DNA of 64,000 nucleotides from Gammaproteobacteria bacterium (GCA_029881795.1 JAOULX010000003.1:186001-250000); one strand, 5' to 3'. Positions 44,164-54,324 are shown, counted from the first letter of the stretch. The notes: generated from the sequence alone by a model not told the origin. Program-made: numbers and translations.

Positions 44164-46761
44164 ATGAAACTGGGTACAAAACTTTTGTTAGTGATGACAC
44201 CTTTGATTGTCGCGCCACTATTGGTGCTGGGTACAGTCGCCTATTTCAAACTTCAAAAATCAGTCACTGACAATGCGCTGGGTCAGGTTGCAAGCGAAAT
44301 AGATCATATCAGTGATCATCTGATCAGTGATATATATGCAGCCAGAGCCAGTATCGAGCTTTTTTCGAAATCGCCATCGTTACAGTCTTATCTCAATGCC
44401 ATACGACAAGGTAATAATGAAAAAGATGGCAGTAGTAAGCTGGCTGCTGAAACTCATAGTTACCAGTCGATATATCCAAAATATAATAATATTAAAGTGC
44501 TATCAATTGATGGCAATGAAATATTTAGCTTTGACGATAAAAAAAATACCGACGTACATTTTGATATTTCAGCAGCAAATATTTTAAAATCACAAAACAT
44601 TGATTACAAAGATACTACGGCTATTCAGATAAGGCCGGAAAGCCAATATTATGCTATCTCATTTCTAAAACAGGTTGTTAGTGATAATGTGGCGATGGCT
44701 TTGTCAGATCGGTTATTAGGTTACCTGTCAGTGACAATGGACCTGAGTTATTTTAAACAGCATGTTGGCGGCAAGCATATTGAAAGTGGCGGAGATATAT
44801 TTTTTGTTAACAGATCAGGTGAGATGGTGTTTGAAGACAGTAATGATTATAAGGTTGAAAAGATCCGCCGAGTTTTGCAGGAAGGCATGAATATTACTGA
44901 TAACACTTCGGCTGCAGATAAAGAATGGTGGGATGAAAGCAACGTATATAACGTAAGAAGAATTAATGAAAACTTATTCCTAATTGCAAGCCTGCCTGTG
45001 GATGTGGTGAATAGTCCGGGTAAGGAGCTTGGCAGGCAGATATTTTTCACGCTTCTTGTGTCTTTGTTTGTTGCGGGTATATTGATGGCGTATATGTTGC
45101 GTCACTATATACTGAATCCTGTCTTCAGTCTCAGTAAAGCAAGCAAAGCCATCGCTTCAGGGCATGAGGCAACTAAGTTGTCGCATTATTATGATGATGA
45201 GCTGGGTGAGCTTGCAAACAGCTTTAATTCTATGAGCGATAAGGTTATACAGTCAAAAAACGATTTGATAAAGGCGAAGATTCGTGCAGAGAACCTAAGC
45301 AGAGCTAAAACATCATTCATAGAGAATATTAGTCATGAAATTCGCACGCCACTGACGTCAATTATAGGTTTTTCGGAATCACTGCTGGCTGATGATATCG
45401 AGGTGAATGATCGTGAAATGGTTATCAAAACAATAGCTAGTAGTGGCAAACAGCTGCTTGATGTCATCAATGGTATTCTAGATATATCTGTTATTGATTC
45501 TGATCGTCTTGAGGTTGATTTTCGGTCTGTGAAATTGTTTGACATCATCAACGAGGCGAAAGCTTTTGTAGAAATGCAGGCTGTTGCAAAGAGCTTGGAA
45601 TTTAGCCTTGAATATATATTTCCTGTACCAGAATATATAACAACAGATGCAGTAAGGGTGAGGCAAGTACTGGTTAACTTATTGTCGAATGCCGTTAAGT
45701 TTACTGATGCCGGTAAAGTGGCAATGATTGTTTCGTTTGACTCGCAAGCTAACAGACTATTTTTTAATGTAACCGATACTGGAATCGGCATGAAACAGTC
45801 TGAAATAGAATCTGTATTTGATGTATTCAAGCAGCTTGATGGCAGTAGTACAAGAAAGTATGGTGGAACAGGGCTGGGCTTGTATCTGGCGAAAAAACTT
45901 GCGCAGCAGCTGAATGGTGACATTGTTGTAGAAAGTCAGGAAGGGGAAGGTAGTAAGTTTTGTTTTTATTTAAGCTGCAGTAATCCAGGCGCCTTGTTAT
46001 ACCGGGCATTAAGCAAGAGTCAGCAGAGTGAAGGAATCGGTTCAGAGTCTCAGCATCAATTAGCCAAATATCAGGGCAAGGTGCTGGTGGCAGAAGATTT
46101 AAAAGATAATCAAAATCTTATCCGTCTCTATCTTGAGAGATTAGGTCTTGATTGTGACGTGGTCGAGAATGGTCAACTAGCATTACAGGCGATTAAACAA
46201 AATAAATACGATCTGGTATTAATGGATATGCAAATGCCTGTAATGGGTGGTCTTGAAGCGGTAAGTGAATTACGAAAATCAAATCTAGATCTGCCGGTTG
46301 TAGCTGTAACAGCAAGTGCGATGGCGGATGATGTTAAGTCATATATCAGTGCCGGCTGTAATGATTTTATTGCGAAACCAATTGACCGAGTGATTTTTTC
46401 AAAAGTTATTGGCCAGTATCTACGTACTTTCAATGCAGATGTGGTTAAAGATGAGGTGATGATTTCTTCATTACTGCAAGATGATGCTGAAGCTGGTAAT
46501 CTTGTTTTAATTTTTGTTAAAAAAATGCCGGTACTACTGCAAGAAATCAGTGATTTATACCAACAGAGGCTATGGGGTGAGCTTTCTGAAAGAGTTCATA
46601 ATCTGAAAGGCACTGCCGGTAATTTCGGGTTTTTGAAGGTAACAGAGGTGGCAACACTAATAGAGGATCTGCTAAAGGATAAGGCGTATGATGAAATTGC
46701 GGTGCAGCTGAGTATTTTATATGAAATGAAAACCAGTATAGAGGCAGGTGTTACAAGTTAA
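44164..46761 (+). CDS. Cache-HAMP hybrid histidine kinase with receiver and HPt
   Basis: An 865-residue protein: TM helix about 9-28, a periplasmic Cache-like sensor (about 35-285), TM about 295-318, HAMP (about 318-370), HisKA with His in NISHEIRTPLTSIIGF (near 390), ATPase domain (NAVKFTD, DTGIGMK, GTGLGLYL), receiver with AEDLKDN and acceptor Asp in LVLMDMQMPVMGG (near 685), and a C-terminal HPt domain with His in RVHNLKGTAGNFGF (near 811). It is the only kinase in the window with a complete His-Asp-His relay, and so the only one able to deliver phosphate directly to a final response regulator. No such regulator is adjacent. Confidence 0.95.
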   Translation: MKLGTKLLLVMTPLIVAPLLVLGTVAYFKLQKSVTDNALGQVASEIDHISDHLISDIYAARASIELFSKSPSLQSYLNAIRQGNNEKDGSSKLAAETHSYQSIYPKYNNIKVLSIDGNEIFSFDDKKNTDVHFDISAANILKSQNIDYKDTTAIQIRPESQYYAISFLKQVVSDNVAMALSDRLLGYLSVTMDLSYFKQHVGGKHIESGGDIFFVNRSGEMVFEDSNDYKVEKIRRVLQEGMNITDNTSAADKEWWDESNVYNVRRINENLFLIASLPVDVVNSPGKELGRQIFFTLLVSLFVAGILMAYMLRHYILNPVFSLSKASKAIASGHEATKLSHYYDDELGELANSFNSMSDKVIQSKNDLIKAKIRAENLSRAKTSFIENISHEIRTPLTSIIGFSESLLADDIEVNDREMVIKTIASSGKQLLDVINGILDISVIDSDRLEVDFRSVKLFDIINEAKAFVEMQAVAKSLEFSLEYIFPVPEYITTDAVRVRQVLVNLLSNAVKFTDAGKVAMIVSFDSQANRLFFNVTDTGIGMKQSEIESVFDVFKQLDGSSTRKYGGTGLGLYLAKKLAQQLNGDIVVESQEGEGSKFCFYLSCSNPGALLYRALSKSQQSEGIGSESQHQLAKYQGKVLVAEDLKDNQNLIRLYLERLGLDCDVVENGQLALQAIKQNKYDLVLMDMQMPVMGGLEAVSELRKSNLDLPVVAVTASAMADDVKSYISAGCNDFIAKPIDRVIFSKVIGQYLRTFNADVVKDEVMISSLLQDDAEAGNLVLIFVKKMPVLLQEISDLYQQRLWGELSERVHNLKGTAGNFGFLKVTEVATLIEDLLKDKAYDEIAVQLSILYEMKTSIEAGVTS

Positions 46762-46827
46762 TTTCTTTGAAATAGTAGCAATATGGTGATTAATTTACGG
46801 AAACAGATTGTTATATTTTAAGTGTAG

Positions 46828-47553
46828 TTAATCTTTTATTGAGAAGCTAAGTCTGTCAGAAAGTGATCCGTGGTTGAAGTCACCGAGCTTGATGTCTTCA
46901 TTGATGTCGCGGGCATGAATGCGCCAGCTGTAGAGACCACCGGCTTGTAACAGATTGGCCGGTAATGTGAGCTGGTTTTGTTTAAGAAGTTTGGACTTGT
47001 ATATAAGTTTGTTGTCCTGCCATGTGTCTTTAATAAATACTTGATAAAACCCAGCTCCTTTTATCGCCTGCCAGTGCAGTGTCTCAGGGGCTGCAATATC
47101 TTCCGCTTGATTCTGTGGGTAAGGGTTGTCAGCGATTGGCAGTTTTTTATGCATAACATAATCCTTTGCCATCAGTGTTGAGTTATCATTCAGTGTTATG
47201 CGGGCACTGTACCAGCCATCACTGGTAGATTTTGGCAGCGAAAACTTTGTGATGAAAGCCTTTTTGGTCTGTTTTTTTTTGTTTTTAAAAACCCGAAATT
47301 TGTTGAGATTGAAAACGCCGACTGAGCGTTGTTCAGGAGAAAAGACTTCGATCTGTTTTATATCTTTGTAATGTAGGGTTGAAAACACAGCCATCAGAAA
47401 CAGTGGCTGCTCAGGCCAGTTGCATACATGGATATCAAAAAAACCTTTACTGTTGTAATGCGGGTTGTTTACTTTGACGGAAGAAAAGGCAGGGATGGAA
47501 AGCAGGCAAAGAAATAGCGTAAGTAGTCGAATGATCAGTCCCTGATATTTCAT
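46828..47553 (-). CDS. Exported protein of unknown function
   Basis: A 241-residue protein with a signal peptide (IIRLLTLFLCLLSIPAFS). The mature part is beta-rich. Residues about 165-240 look like a fibronectin type III-like domain (LHWQAIKGAGFYQVFIKD and GGLYSWRIHARDIN), with the usual Trp and Tyr core. The first half includes HYNSKGFFDIHVCNWPEQP and a Lys-rich loop. A periplasmic binding or scaffold role is a guess. It lies six bases after the cyclic-nucleotide-binding gene, so it is likely the third gene of a unit with the MFS-HEAT protein. Confidence 0.72.
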   Translation of the reverse strand: MKYQGLIIRLLTLFLCLLSIPAFSSVKVNNPHYNSKGFFDIHVCNWPEQPLFLMAVFSTLHYKDIKQIEVFSPEQRSVGVFNLNKFRVFKNKKKQTKKAFITKFSLPKSTSDGWYSARITLNDNSTLMAKDYVMHKKLPIADNPYPQNQAEDIAAPETLHWQAIKGAGFYQVFIKDTWQDNKLIYKSKLLKQNQLTLPANLLQAGGLYSWRIHARDINEDIKLGDFNHGSLSDRLSFSIKD

Positions 47554-47559
47554 AGTTGA

Positions 47560-48015
47560 TTACTCCTTGTGCTTAACTGATGATGCCGCCCTGTGATTGT
47601 TGGTGTTTCGTAGCTTTAACGACAGGCTATGTAAGATGCCGAGACTTATTTCAGGATAGCTGAGAATCAGGCCTCTTAAATTACTCTTATTGAGACAAAG
47701 AAGATGGGTATCTTCTATTGCATGAGCCGTTGCAGATCGCGGCAGCCCGTCAAGCAAATTCATCTCCCCAAAGCAGTCTCCCTGCTGCAGTACGGTGATG
47801 TTATCATCTTCATGGTTGTTGAGTGATATCCCCACCGTGCCGGAGGTAATAATGTACATATTACTGCCGTTATCATTCAGATCAAATATATGGTCGCCTT
47901 TATAAAACAATTCTTCTTCCAGCGAGCTGGCAACCAGTCTCAGATCATCGGTTTGGACCTTGCTGAAAATTAAGGATTGCTTTAAAAGATAAATGCGTTC
48001 AAATAGATCGATCAT
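47560..48015 (-). CDS. Cyclic nucleotide-binding domain protein
   Basis: A 151-residue protein made almost wholly of one cNMP-binding beta-barrel. It has FYKGDHIFDLNDNGSNMYIITSG and the phosphate-binding cassette QQGDCFGEMNLLDGLPRSATAHA, with the Gly-Glu and Arg-Ser that contact the cyclic nucleotide. There is no helix-turn-helix, so it is not a CRP-type transcription factor. It overlaps the 3' end of the MFS-HEAT gene by 17 bases. Together they suggest a regulatory subunit for the membrane protein, an inference from the overlap. Confidence 0.88.
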   Translation of the reverse strand: MIDLFERIYLLKQSLIFSKVQTDDLRLVASSLEEELFYKGDHIFDLNDNGSNMYIITSGTVGISLNNHEDDNITVLQQGDCFGEMNLLDGLPRSATAHAIEDTHLLCLNKSNLRGLILSYPEISLGILHSLSLKLRNTNNHRAASSVKHKE

Positions 48016-50668
48016 GCTCTAAGGCCTTGTGCGCACACGTCTGTAGCCACTGATCCTGTTGTTTACACCAGTTCAAAACAGAATCGATGTTATCAAAGCC
48101 TAGAATATAGTTTGTTTTGAGTTCAAAGTCATCACGTAATATATCGGTTAACAGGCTGGTTATCGGGCTTGGCTGAAGGTTTTCAAGTGCTTCACAGGCA
48201 GTGGCAATATGTGACGCTTCATGGCCTTTATGAGCGGCCATTACTATGGAAAATATATTTGATTGATCAAGCGCATTTAAACAGGAAAGTAATAACTGAC
48301 ATACGTGTTCAAGGCGTTCTTCTATACTGTTGAGCAGCAGTTTGAGTATATGGTTTTTATTCTGCTGCTGAAGCAGAATTTGTCTGGCATCATAATAACG
48401 CCGGCCAAGTTGGGTTTTTGCCACTACGATATCGTTAAGTGTGGAGGCTTTTAAATCTGATTGGTTTAAATGATCAAAGATCGTTAGCTGTGCCCGCGGC
48501 GAGGTAAAATTATCGTTATTTACCAGCCAGTTTTGCGCAGTAAGATCATTGTCGGCATTATTGCTGCTGAGTATTGATTGCAGTGCCTGCTGGCGTACCA
48601 GTGAATGGCCATCTTCGAGTGCCTTAAGCAAAAGATCCATATGTTTGTCGTAATTCAGTACAAAGCAGCATTTTATTACGGCAGCGCGTAAAGTAGGCTC
48701 ATGATTGGCAAAAAGCCGGTTTAATAAGCCGCTGTGTTGAGGCAGGCTGGCTGGCTGCCAGTCCGAGATGGCAGTCAGTGTGAGTAATTGCCATCTCGGT
48801 TTGTCGGAGTTTAATAACTGGATAAATGCACTCTCATAATTTGTCATCAGTTGAGCACGTTGTTTTTGGTCTGCAAGTTTTAATACGCGGCTCAGTGGCA
48901 AGGCAGCGAGCAATAGTTTTGTATCTCCGCGTGTTAGGGTCAGCCAGTTTAAATAAGCCTGCTCGAGATTAGCGCTGTCGTTATATACAAGTGCGCCATA
49001 AATACCGGTTGCCCATACTCTGGGGTTGTCGCTGATCAGTGCGCGTAAAACGTATTTTTTTGCCAGTGGTTGTTTGGCCTCAAACAAAAGCTGCAGAATC
49101 GTGGCCTCAAAATGGTGATCATAGACGGGGTACTGATCGGGGCGTAATATAAAATCGAGCAGTGGTTTCGTATTGTAACTTGCTAGAATGCGCACCAGCT
49201 GATCGGCTGTTTTGCTGTCTGCATGTCTGAGTCTCTCGATGATAATGGACTCGGCTTGCTGAGGCATTGATGACATCAGAATTCTGGCGCAGCTGACAGT
49301 CAGATCACTGTCGGCACTGTGTATGTTTTGTTTAAGTGATGCCAGTAGCGATGCGCTGCTTTGTTCAGAGAGCGTATTGTCGGGTAAGTAAACCTGTTCT
49401 TTCAGGTGCCGGATCAGAGTGTTGAGGTATGCCTTGTTAGTGCGCACTGAAAAATAAATCAGTAGCAGACTGCTGATAAAGCCGGTAAGTAAAAAATAAA
49501 TATTATTATCGAGGTAACGTGCAGATAATAATAGCAGCGCGCAGATGAGTAACGCAGCGGGTAAAATAATGCCGGTAGAAACTGCTCGTGCTCTGCCCTG
49601 AATACTCTTTGGCAGAATATTATACATCATGTTTCTGACCGGGCTGTTAAAGGCCGGGTTGAAAGTGTCCTTGATAAAACTTCCGAGTAAAGCGCTTGGC
49701 ATTTTTATGCTGAGAATTAATACTGAAAAACTCAGGCCAAGTGACAGCGGAAATATCAGATTGGTTTTTTGCACACCTAATTTAGCGATGACCCGGTTGC
49801 TGACAAATACTTGTAGTAGCAGCGCAATTAGCCCGGTCGATGCGGTCAAAATACCAAAAAAAGCAGCGAGGTCTTCTTCGCTGTTAAAGTAGCCGGTATA
49901 GATATTATTGGTTACATAATAAAGTGTGTAAAACGTGATGACCATAAAAAAGAAAGCGGCAGATGATGCGCTCAGTAAAGAGGACCGACGCGTAAAGCTA
50001 ATGCCCTTTTTTACCGACTGCAGGGATGCGCTGAATGAACCGTGAGAGTGAGTCTTGTAAAAATAACTGGAAGGGCCTTTTAGTCTGTGCCAGAGCGTCA
50101 TAATAGTTAATGTGATAATTAAAAGTAAAGCCCACAGCAGTATGATCTGGCCGGTTCCTATAACGGGTGTCAGTATGGCGACCAGAATGCCGCCGCATAT
50201 CAGGCCGAGCTGGCTGCCGGCAAGAATAATGGGTAACAGTCGCTTGGATGTTAAGGTGTTCAGGTTCTGGTTTACATATAAAGCCATGTGTATCAGCATG
50301 ATCTCGGAAGTGGCTTCATAGATTAGGAAGTAGAGTGGATAAATGGCTGATGTTTCGTTGTAACTAAGCTGTTCCCAGAGTATAACTAAACAAAAGATAA
50401 GAAAAATCATAAGCCTGAAAAACAATTTCTCAGCGCTCATTCTGTCAGCTATTGTGGCGTAAATAAGGCTGACAATTGTCAGTAAAAAGCCCAGTGCTAT
50501 ATATATGAGAGGGAGGTGTTCAATGCCAAAACGTTTAAAAAACAGGGCTTCGGCAGAGGTTTTCCCCATTGCCATGCCACAGCCGACTAAAAAAAAGAAA
50601 GTCAGAAAATAAAATACAGTTGGTTTTTCATCTTCACGTATTAATAAGAGTTTAAAAATTTTTTTCAA
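47999..50668 (-). CDS. MFS-like membrane protein with C-terminal HEAT repeats
   Basis: An 889-residue protein. Residues 1-420 hold about 12 helices of the MFS or nucleotide-transporter (Npt/ATP-ADP translocase-like) type, with FFFLVGCGMAMGKTSAEALFFKRFG and a soluble loop near 205-230. Residues about 440-880 form helical HEAT-like repeats, for example HEPTLRAAVIKCCFVLNYDK and DGHSLVRQQALQSILSS. Repeat arrays usually bind proteins, so the tail may be a docking surface for the overlapping cNMP-binding protein. The transported substrate is unknown; a nucleotide carrier label would be over-precise. It is the first gene of a likely three-gene unit. Confidence 0.83.
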   Translation of the reverse strand: MKKIFKLLLIREDEKPTVFYFLTFFFLVGCGMAMGKTSAEALFFKRFGIEHLPLIYIALGFLLTIVSLIYATIADRMSAEKLFFRLMIFLIFCLVILWEQLSYNETSAIYPLYFLIYEATSEIMLIHMALYVNQNLNTLTSKRLLPIILAGSQLGLICGGILVAILTPVIGTGQIILLWALLLIITLTIMTLWHRLKGPSSYFYKTHSHGSFSASLQSVKKGISFTRRSSLLSASSAAFFFMVITFYTLYYVTNNIYTGYFNSEEDLAAFFGILTASTGLIALLLQVFVSNRVIAKLGVQKTNLIFPLSLGLSFSVLILSIKMPSALLGSFIKDTFNPAFNSPVRNMMYNILPKSIQGRARAVSTGIILPAALLICALLLLSARYLDNNIYFLLTGFISSLLLIYFSVRTNKAYLNTLIRHLKEQVYLPDNTLSEQSSASLLASLKQNIHSADSDLTVSCARILMSSMPQQAESIIIERLRHADSKTADQLVRILASYNTKPLLDFILRPDQYPVYDHHFEATILQLLFEAKQPLAKKYVLRALISDNPRVWATGIYGALVYNDSANLEQAYLNWLTLTRGDTKLLLAALPLSRVLKLADQKQRAQLMTNYESAFIQLLNSDKPRWQLLTLTAISDWQPASLPQHSGLLNRLFANHEPTLRAAVIKCCFVLNYDKHMDLLLKALEDGHSLVRQQALQSILSSNNADNDLTAQNWLVNNDNFTSPRAQLTIFDHLNQSDLKASTLNDIVVAKTQLGRRYYDARQILLQQQNKNHILKLLLNSIEERLEHVCQLLLSCLNALDQSNIFSIVMAAHKGHEASHIATACEALENLQPSPITSLLTDILRDDFELKTNYILGFDNIDSVLNWCKQQDQWLQTCAHKALEHDRSI

Positions 50669-50742
50669 AATATTACCATCGGATTGAGTGCTGCAGTATC
50701 CGTTTTCTGAAGCTGTGCGTGTTGATTGTATATCACTGCTGA

Positions 50743-52977
50743 TTAAATCAGATGATTGTCAATCATGCCTAATGTATTGACCAGCAATGTTCGTGTATTG
50801 TCAATATTAATAGGCTTGATCAGATAGTCAATAAAGCCTGCATCTTTGCCTTTGCGGATTTCATCGGGCATGGCGTTAGCGCTGACGGCAAAAACAGGTG
50901 TTTTGCTGAATGATTTCTCGTTTTTCAGTATATTCATGGCCTCATAGCCACTGATTCCGGGCAGATTCAGATCCATTAAAATCAAGTCGGGCTGCTCTTT
51001 AAGGGCCAGTTCGACGCCAGCTTCACCGCTTAGTGCGGTAATTAGCCGGGTGTTGGGGATTTGCTTAATAATTGACTTTACTAGGGCCTGGTTCAGTGGC
51101 TCGTCTTCTATATAGAGTATGGTATGCATTGTTTCAATCGTATTTTCTGTAAATTGTCGGACAATGGGTTGTGTCGTTTCAGCGCTGTCTTGGGCTAAAG
51201 CACTGGGAAGCTGAAACCAGAATGTGCTGCCTTTGCCGTGAATACTGTTGACGCCAATCGTACCGTTCATCACGCTTAGCAGTCGTTTAGTGATGGTTAA
51301 CCCGATGCCGGTACCCTTCGTGCTCTCGACCTGTTTAAGGCGGGTAAAGGGCTGGAATATTGTGTTTAGATGGGCTTCTTCAATACCGATGCCGGTATCG
51401 TTAACTTCAAAGCGCACCTCAGAGTCCTTGGGTCTCAGTGTCAGACTGACAGTGCCGCCTTTGTGATTGTATTTTATCGCATTGGATAATAAATTAACCA
51501 GCGCCTGTTTGCAGCGAGTATGGTCTGCATAGACATAAGGCGCTTCTGAAAATTCGGAGGCTAGCAGGATAGTGACCTGATTAATCTCAGCGATAGGTTG
51601 TACCAGACTGACAGATTCGTTAATTATATTTTCACAGGGGATGCTGGACAGGTTGACATTTAGTTTGCCGGATTCAATTCTCGAAATATCCAGTAAATCG
51701 TCAATTAAACTGAGTAAGTGATCACCGGCCAGACAGATATGAGAAATATAATTTTTTTCTTCGGTATCAAGATGATCGTGATTGTTTTCTTTAAGCAAAT
51801 GAGCAAAACCCAGAATCGCATTTAATGGTGTGCGCAGTTCATGACTGACACGGGATAAAAAATCGGATTTCTCTTTATTGGCTATTTCTGCTTTTGTTTT
51901 CGCTTCCTGTAACGAGGATTCAGAATTAATTCGCATGGTTGCATCACGGAAACTGTATACCAGACCGATAGTCAGCTCGCCTATTTTTTGTGGTCGTGAA
52001 AAAACCTCGACCAGTCGATTGTCATTTAATTTGAGCAAGACAAACTCATCTGAGTGGCTTGGATGCAGCCGAGTGGACTCAGTGATTAGCTGGTTGTTTA
52101 TAAAACTTTGTACAGCAGAGTAATCTCTGGACCTGATCAAGCCAGAAGGAATGTCGAACAGATCGATAAAATTCTGATTATAGTTTGTAATTTTTTCATC
52201 ATTATCAATAACCAGAATACTGTCGGTTGCAGACTCAAGCGTGGCTTTAAGCTGAGACATGGATTTTTCAAGATGCTGTTCGGCAAATTCACGTTCACTA
52301 ATCTGTTGCCGGAGATTAATATTGAGGTTGTCAGTCTGTTGTTTTTGTTCTGCAATGTCTTTGAGCACGCTGTCATGTTGAAACTGCAGAGAAATTGAGT
52401 TTTTAATGATTTTCGACATGCGTGATGATGCGGTGATGATAAACACCATAAAAAAGAAAATCAGCAATGCTGTCGCATAGTGAATGCCGCTGCCAAAACT
52501 CAGCAGAGTCAGCATCATCGGTGTCATGTTGATGACTGTGTAAAGTAAAAAGATTGAAAAAAATGCTGCTTGTGTGGCCAGCGCCCCGGCAGAAATGCCT
52601 GCCAGCATGGTGGCGGTGAAAAGCTGTTGCTGTATCGAGTCCGAAAGAAATAACACGCTGCCGGTGACACTCCAGCAGACTGCGGTGAGTACGGTGCCGA
52701 TAAGAAATAGTCGATACCATAGCGAGGGGTCGATATCCGAATCAGCCTTTTTGTTAAACAGTGTGTATATGATATAACGATACAGCATCGTCAGATTCAT
52801 AAGGATGAGCCAGCTGATCATCATCGTCTGATCGATTAACTGCCAATTAACGTAAATCAGGCAGGGTGATACCAGAACAATGGCTAAGATAGTGGCGGGC
52901 ACATTGGCATAAATTAGTTTGGTTCGTTCAAGAAATACAGCGTATTCAAGTGCCGGGGTGCCGGATGGCAATGCCAT
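50743..52977 (-). CDS. Membrane PAS hybrid histidine kinase with receiver
   Basis: A 744-residue protein: residues about 20-195 hold six or so membrane helices of no named sensor type, then a coiled coil and PAS domain (about 235-350), HisKA with His in RVSHELRTPLNAILGF (near 377), ATPase domain (NAIKYNHKGG, DTGIGIE, GTGIGLTI) and a C-terminal receiver with IEDEPLN and acceptor Asp in LILMDLNLPGISG (near 671). No HPt domain is present. The kinase core closely resembles those of the kinases at 15627 and 60638, so the three look like paralogues with different sensors. It is monocistronic, divergent from the metallopeptidase gene. Confidence 0.94.
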   Translation of the reverse strand: MALPSGTPALEYAVFLERTKLIYANVPATILAIVLVSPCLIYVNWQLIDQTMMISWLILMNLTMLYRYIIYTLFNKKADSDIDPSLWYRLFLIGTVLTAVCWSVTGSVLFLSDSIQQQLFTATMLAGISAGALATQAAFFSIFLLYTVINMTPMMLTLLSFGSGIHYATALLIFFFMVFIITASSRMSKIIKNSISLQFQHDSVLKDIAEQKQQTDNLNINLRQQISEREFAEQHLEKSMSQLKATLESATDSILVIDNDEKITNYNQNFIDLFDIPSGLIRSRDYSAVQSFINNQLITESTRLHPSHSDEFVLLKLNDNRLVEVFSRPQKIGELTIGLVYSFRDATMRINSESSLQEAKTKAEIANKEKSDFLSRVSHELRTPLNAILGFAHLLKENNHDHLDTEEKNYISHICLAGDHLLSLIDDLLDISRIESGKLNVNLSSIPCENIINESVSLVQPIAEINQVTILLASEFSEAPYVYADHTRCKQALVNLLSNAIKYNHKGGTVSLTLRPKDSEVRFEVNDTGIGIEEAHLNTIFQPFTRLKQVESTKGTGIGLTITKRLLSVMNGTIGVNSIHGKGSTFWFQLPSALAQDSAETTQPIVRQFTENTIETMHTILYIEDEPLNQALVKSIIKQIPNTRLITALSGEAGVELALKEQPDLILMDLNLPGISGYEAMNILKNEKSFSKTPVFAVSANAMPDEIRKGKDAGFIDYLIKPINIDNTRTLLVNTLGMIDNHLI

Positions 52978-53116
52978 GGGTGTTAGTCCTTAACGTAATG
53001 GGCTCGGTAAAGCGTTTTATTGAAATACCAGTGCTTTAAATAGGTACATCCTAGACATAGTGTAAAACAAAAGCTGCTGGATTACAGGCTGAAAACCATA
53101 TAAAAGAGATGTTATA

Positions 53117-53800
53117 TTGCTCATTATTCTATTGATTGTGCTTATTTTGCTGTTACTTATTGGTCCTCAGTTGTGGGCTGCTTCTATATTAAAGCGCTAC
53201 AGTACGCCACGGACAGATTTCCCAGGAAATGGTGCAGAATTTGCCAGGCATTTAATTCAGCAGCAGCAACTGAGCTTTGTCAGTCTGGAGGCGACCGACC
53301 GAGGCGACCATTATGACCCGCAGGCTAATATGGTCAGGCTGAGCAGCGCCAATATGACTGGCTGCTCACTGACCGCGATCGTCGTAGCCGCGCATGAAAT
53401 AGGCCATGCGATGCAACACGCGATCAATTACCGGCCATTTTTTTGGCGAGTAAAATTGGTAGTTTTGGCGCAATATGCTGAAAAAACAGGTTCGATGCTG
53501 ATGCTGGCCATACCGGTTATCGGCTTACTATCGCGCTCAGCGCTAGCCAGCGGCATCGTATTATTGCTCGGTCTGATGAGTATGCTGACGGCTGTACTGG
53601 TTCATCTGGTGACCTTGCCGGTGGAGTGGAATGCCAGTTTTTCAAGGGCCTTGCCATTACTTCAGCAAGGTGAGTATTTATCTGCCAATGATATGCGGGC
53701 AGCGAGAAAAATCTTACTGGCCTGTGCATTAACTTATCTGGCCCAGTCATTAATGAGCCTGATCAGTCTGTGGCGCTGGTTAAGGGTATTAAAGCGATAA
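53117..53800 (+). CDS. Membrane zinc metallopeptidase (YugP-like)
   Basis: A 227-residue protein with an N-terminal TM helix, the zinc motif AAHEIGHAMQHAINY (HEIGH, near residue 95) and two or three further helices in the second half. This is the layout of the YugP/zinc neutral protease (Zn_peptidase_2) family. A third ligand may be the Glu in PVEWNASFSRAL. The target is unknown; the family is thought to act on membrane or exported proteins. The start is a TTG at 53117 with GAGATG upstream; no ATG lies in frame nearby. The next gene begins 20 bases after its stop. Confidence 0.85.
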   Translation: MLIILLIVLILLLLIGPQLWAASILKRYSTPRTDFPGNGAEFARHLIQQQQLSFVSLEATDRGDHYDPQANMVRLSSANMTGCSLTAIVVAAHEIGHAMQHAINYRPFFWRVKLVVLAQYAEKTGSMLMLAIPVIGLLSRSALASGIVLLLGLMSMLTAVLVHLVTLPVEWNASFSRALPLLQQGEYLSANDMRAARKILLACALTYLAQSLMSLISLWRWLRVLKR

Positions 53801-53820
53801 TACCCGCTAATCGAGAAGTT

Positions 53821-54324
53821 ATGCTGAAAAAAATCAAACCGTTTTATCGTGGCTGGCGTAAATATTTAATTGAAGGCCTGGCCATCATTATCGTGATCAC
53901 CTTGGTTAGGCAATACCAGCAGCGCGATGTGGTGAGTGGCCTGGCGCCACCTATTCAGGGTGTTATGCTCGATAATACTAGAATTAACTGGCAAGATTAC
54001 CGTTCCAAGCCATTGTTAATTCACTTTTGGGCCAGCTGGTGTCCGGTTTGTCGATTAGAGGAAAGCAGCATCGCGTCGATTGCTAAAGATTATCAGTTGC
54101 TGAGTATTGCTTCATGGTCTGACGATACCGTGAGCTATATGCAGCAACGGGGTCTGGATTTTCCAACCTTAAATGATATTGATGGAAAATGGGCCAAACG
54201 TTACGGAATCAGCGCGGTACCGACCAGTGTTATTGTTAATCCGGCAGGCCAGATATACTTCGTTGAGAGCGGATTTAGCAGTGAGTGGGGATTACGCTTG
54301 AGATTATGGTGGTTGCAGATATAA
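53821..54324 (+). CDS. Membrane-anchored thioredoxin-like protein (ScsD-like)
   Basis: A 167-residue protein with an N-terminal TM helix (LIEGLAIIIVITLVRQY) and a periplasmic thioredoxin fold. The redox motif is WASWCPVCRLEESSI (CPVC), and the cis-Pro loop is SAVPTSVIVNP. Length and sequence resemble ScsD/TlpA-type protein disulfide oxidoreductases, linked to copper tolerance and to thiol exchange in the periplasm. The frame opens at 53770 inside the preceding gene, but ATG 53821 gives the expected short cytoplasmic leader. It is probably co-transcribed with the metallopeptidase gene. Confidence 0.87.
   Translation: MLKKIKPFYRGWRKYLIEGLAIIIVITLVRQYQQRDVVSGLAPPIQGVMLDNTRINWQDYRSKPLLIHFWASWCPVCRLEESSIASIAKDYQLLSIASWSDDTVSYMQQRGLDFPTLNDIDGKWAKRYGISAVPTSVIVNPAGQIYFVESGFSSEWGLRLRLWWLQI

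Noticed and set aside
45333..45923. A 196-codon open frame on the minus strand
   Set aside because: It is antisense to the HisKA/ATPase part of the 44164 kinase; codon structure belongs to the kinase.
47999..50668. Firm annotation as an ATP/ADP translocase
   Set aside because: The membrane half only loosely resembles Npt carriers and the substrate residues cannot be checked by eye; a general MFS-like label is safer.
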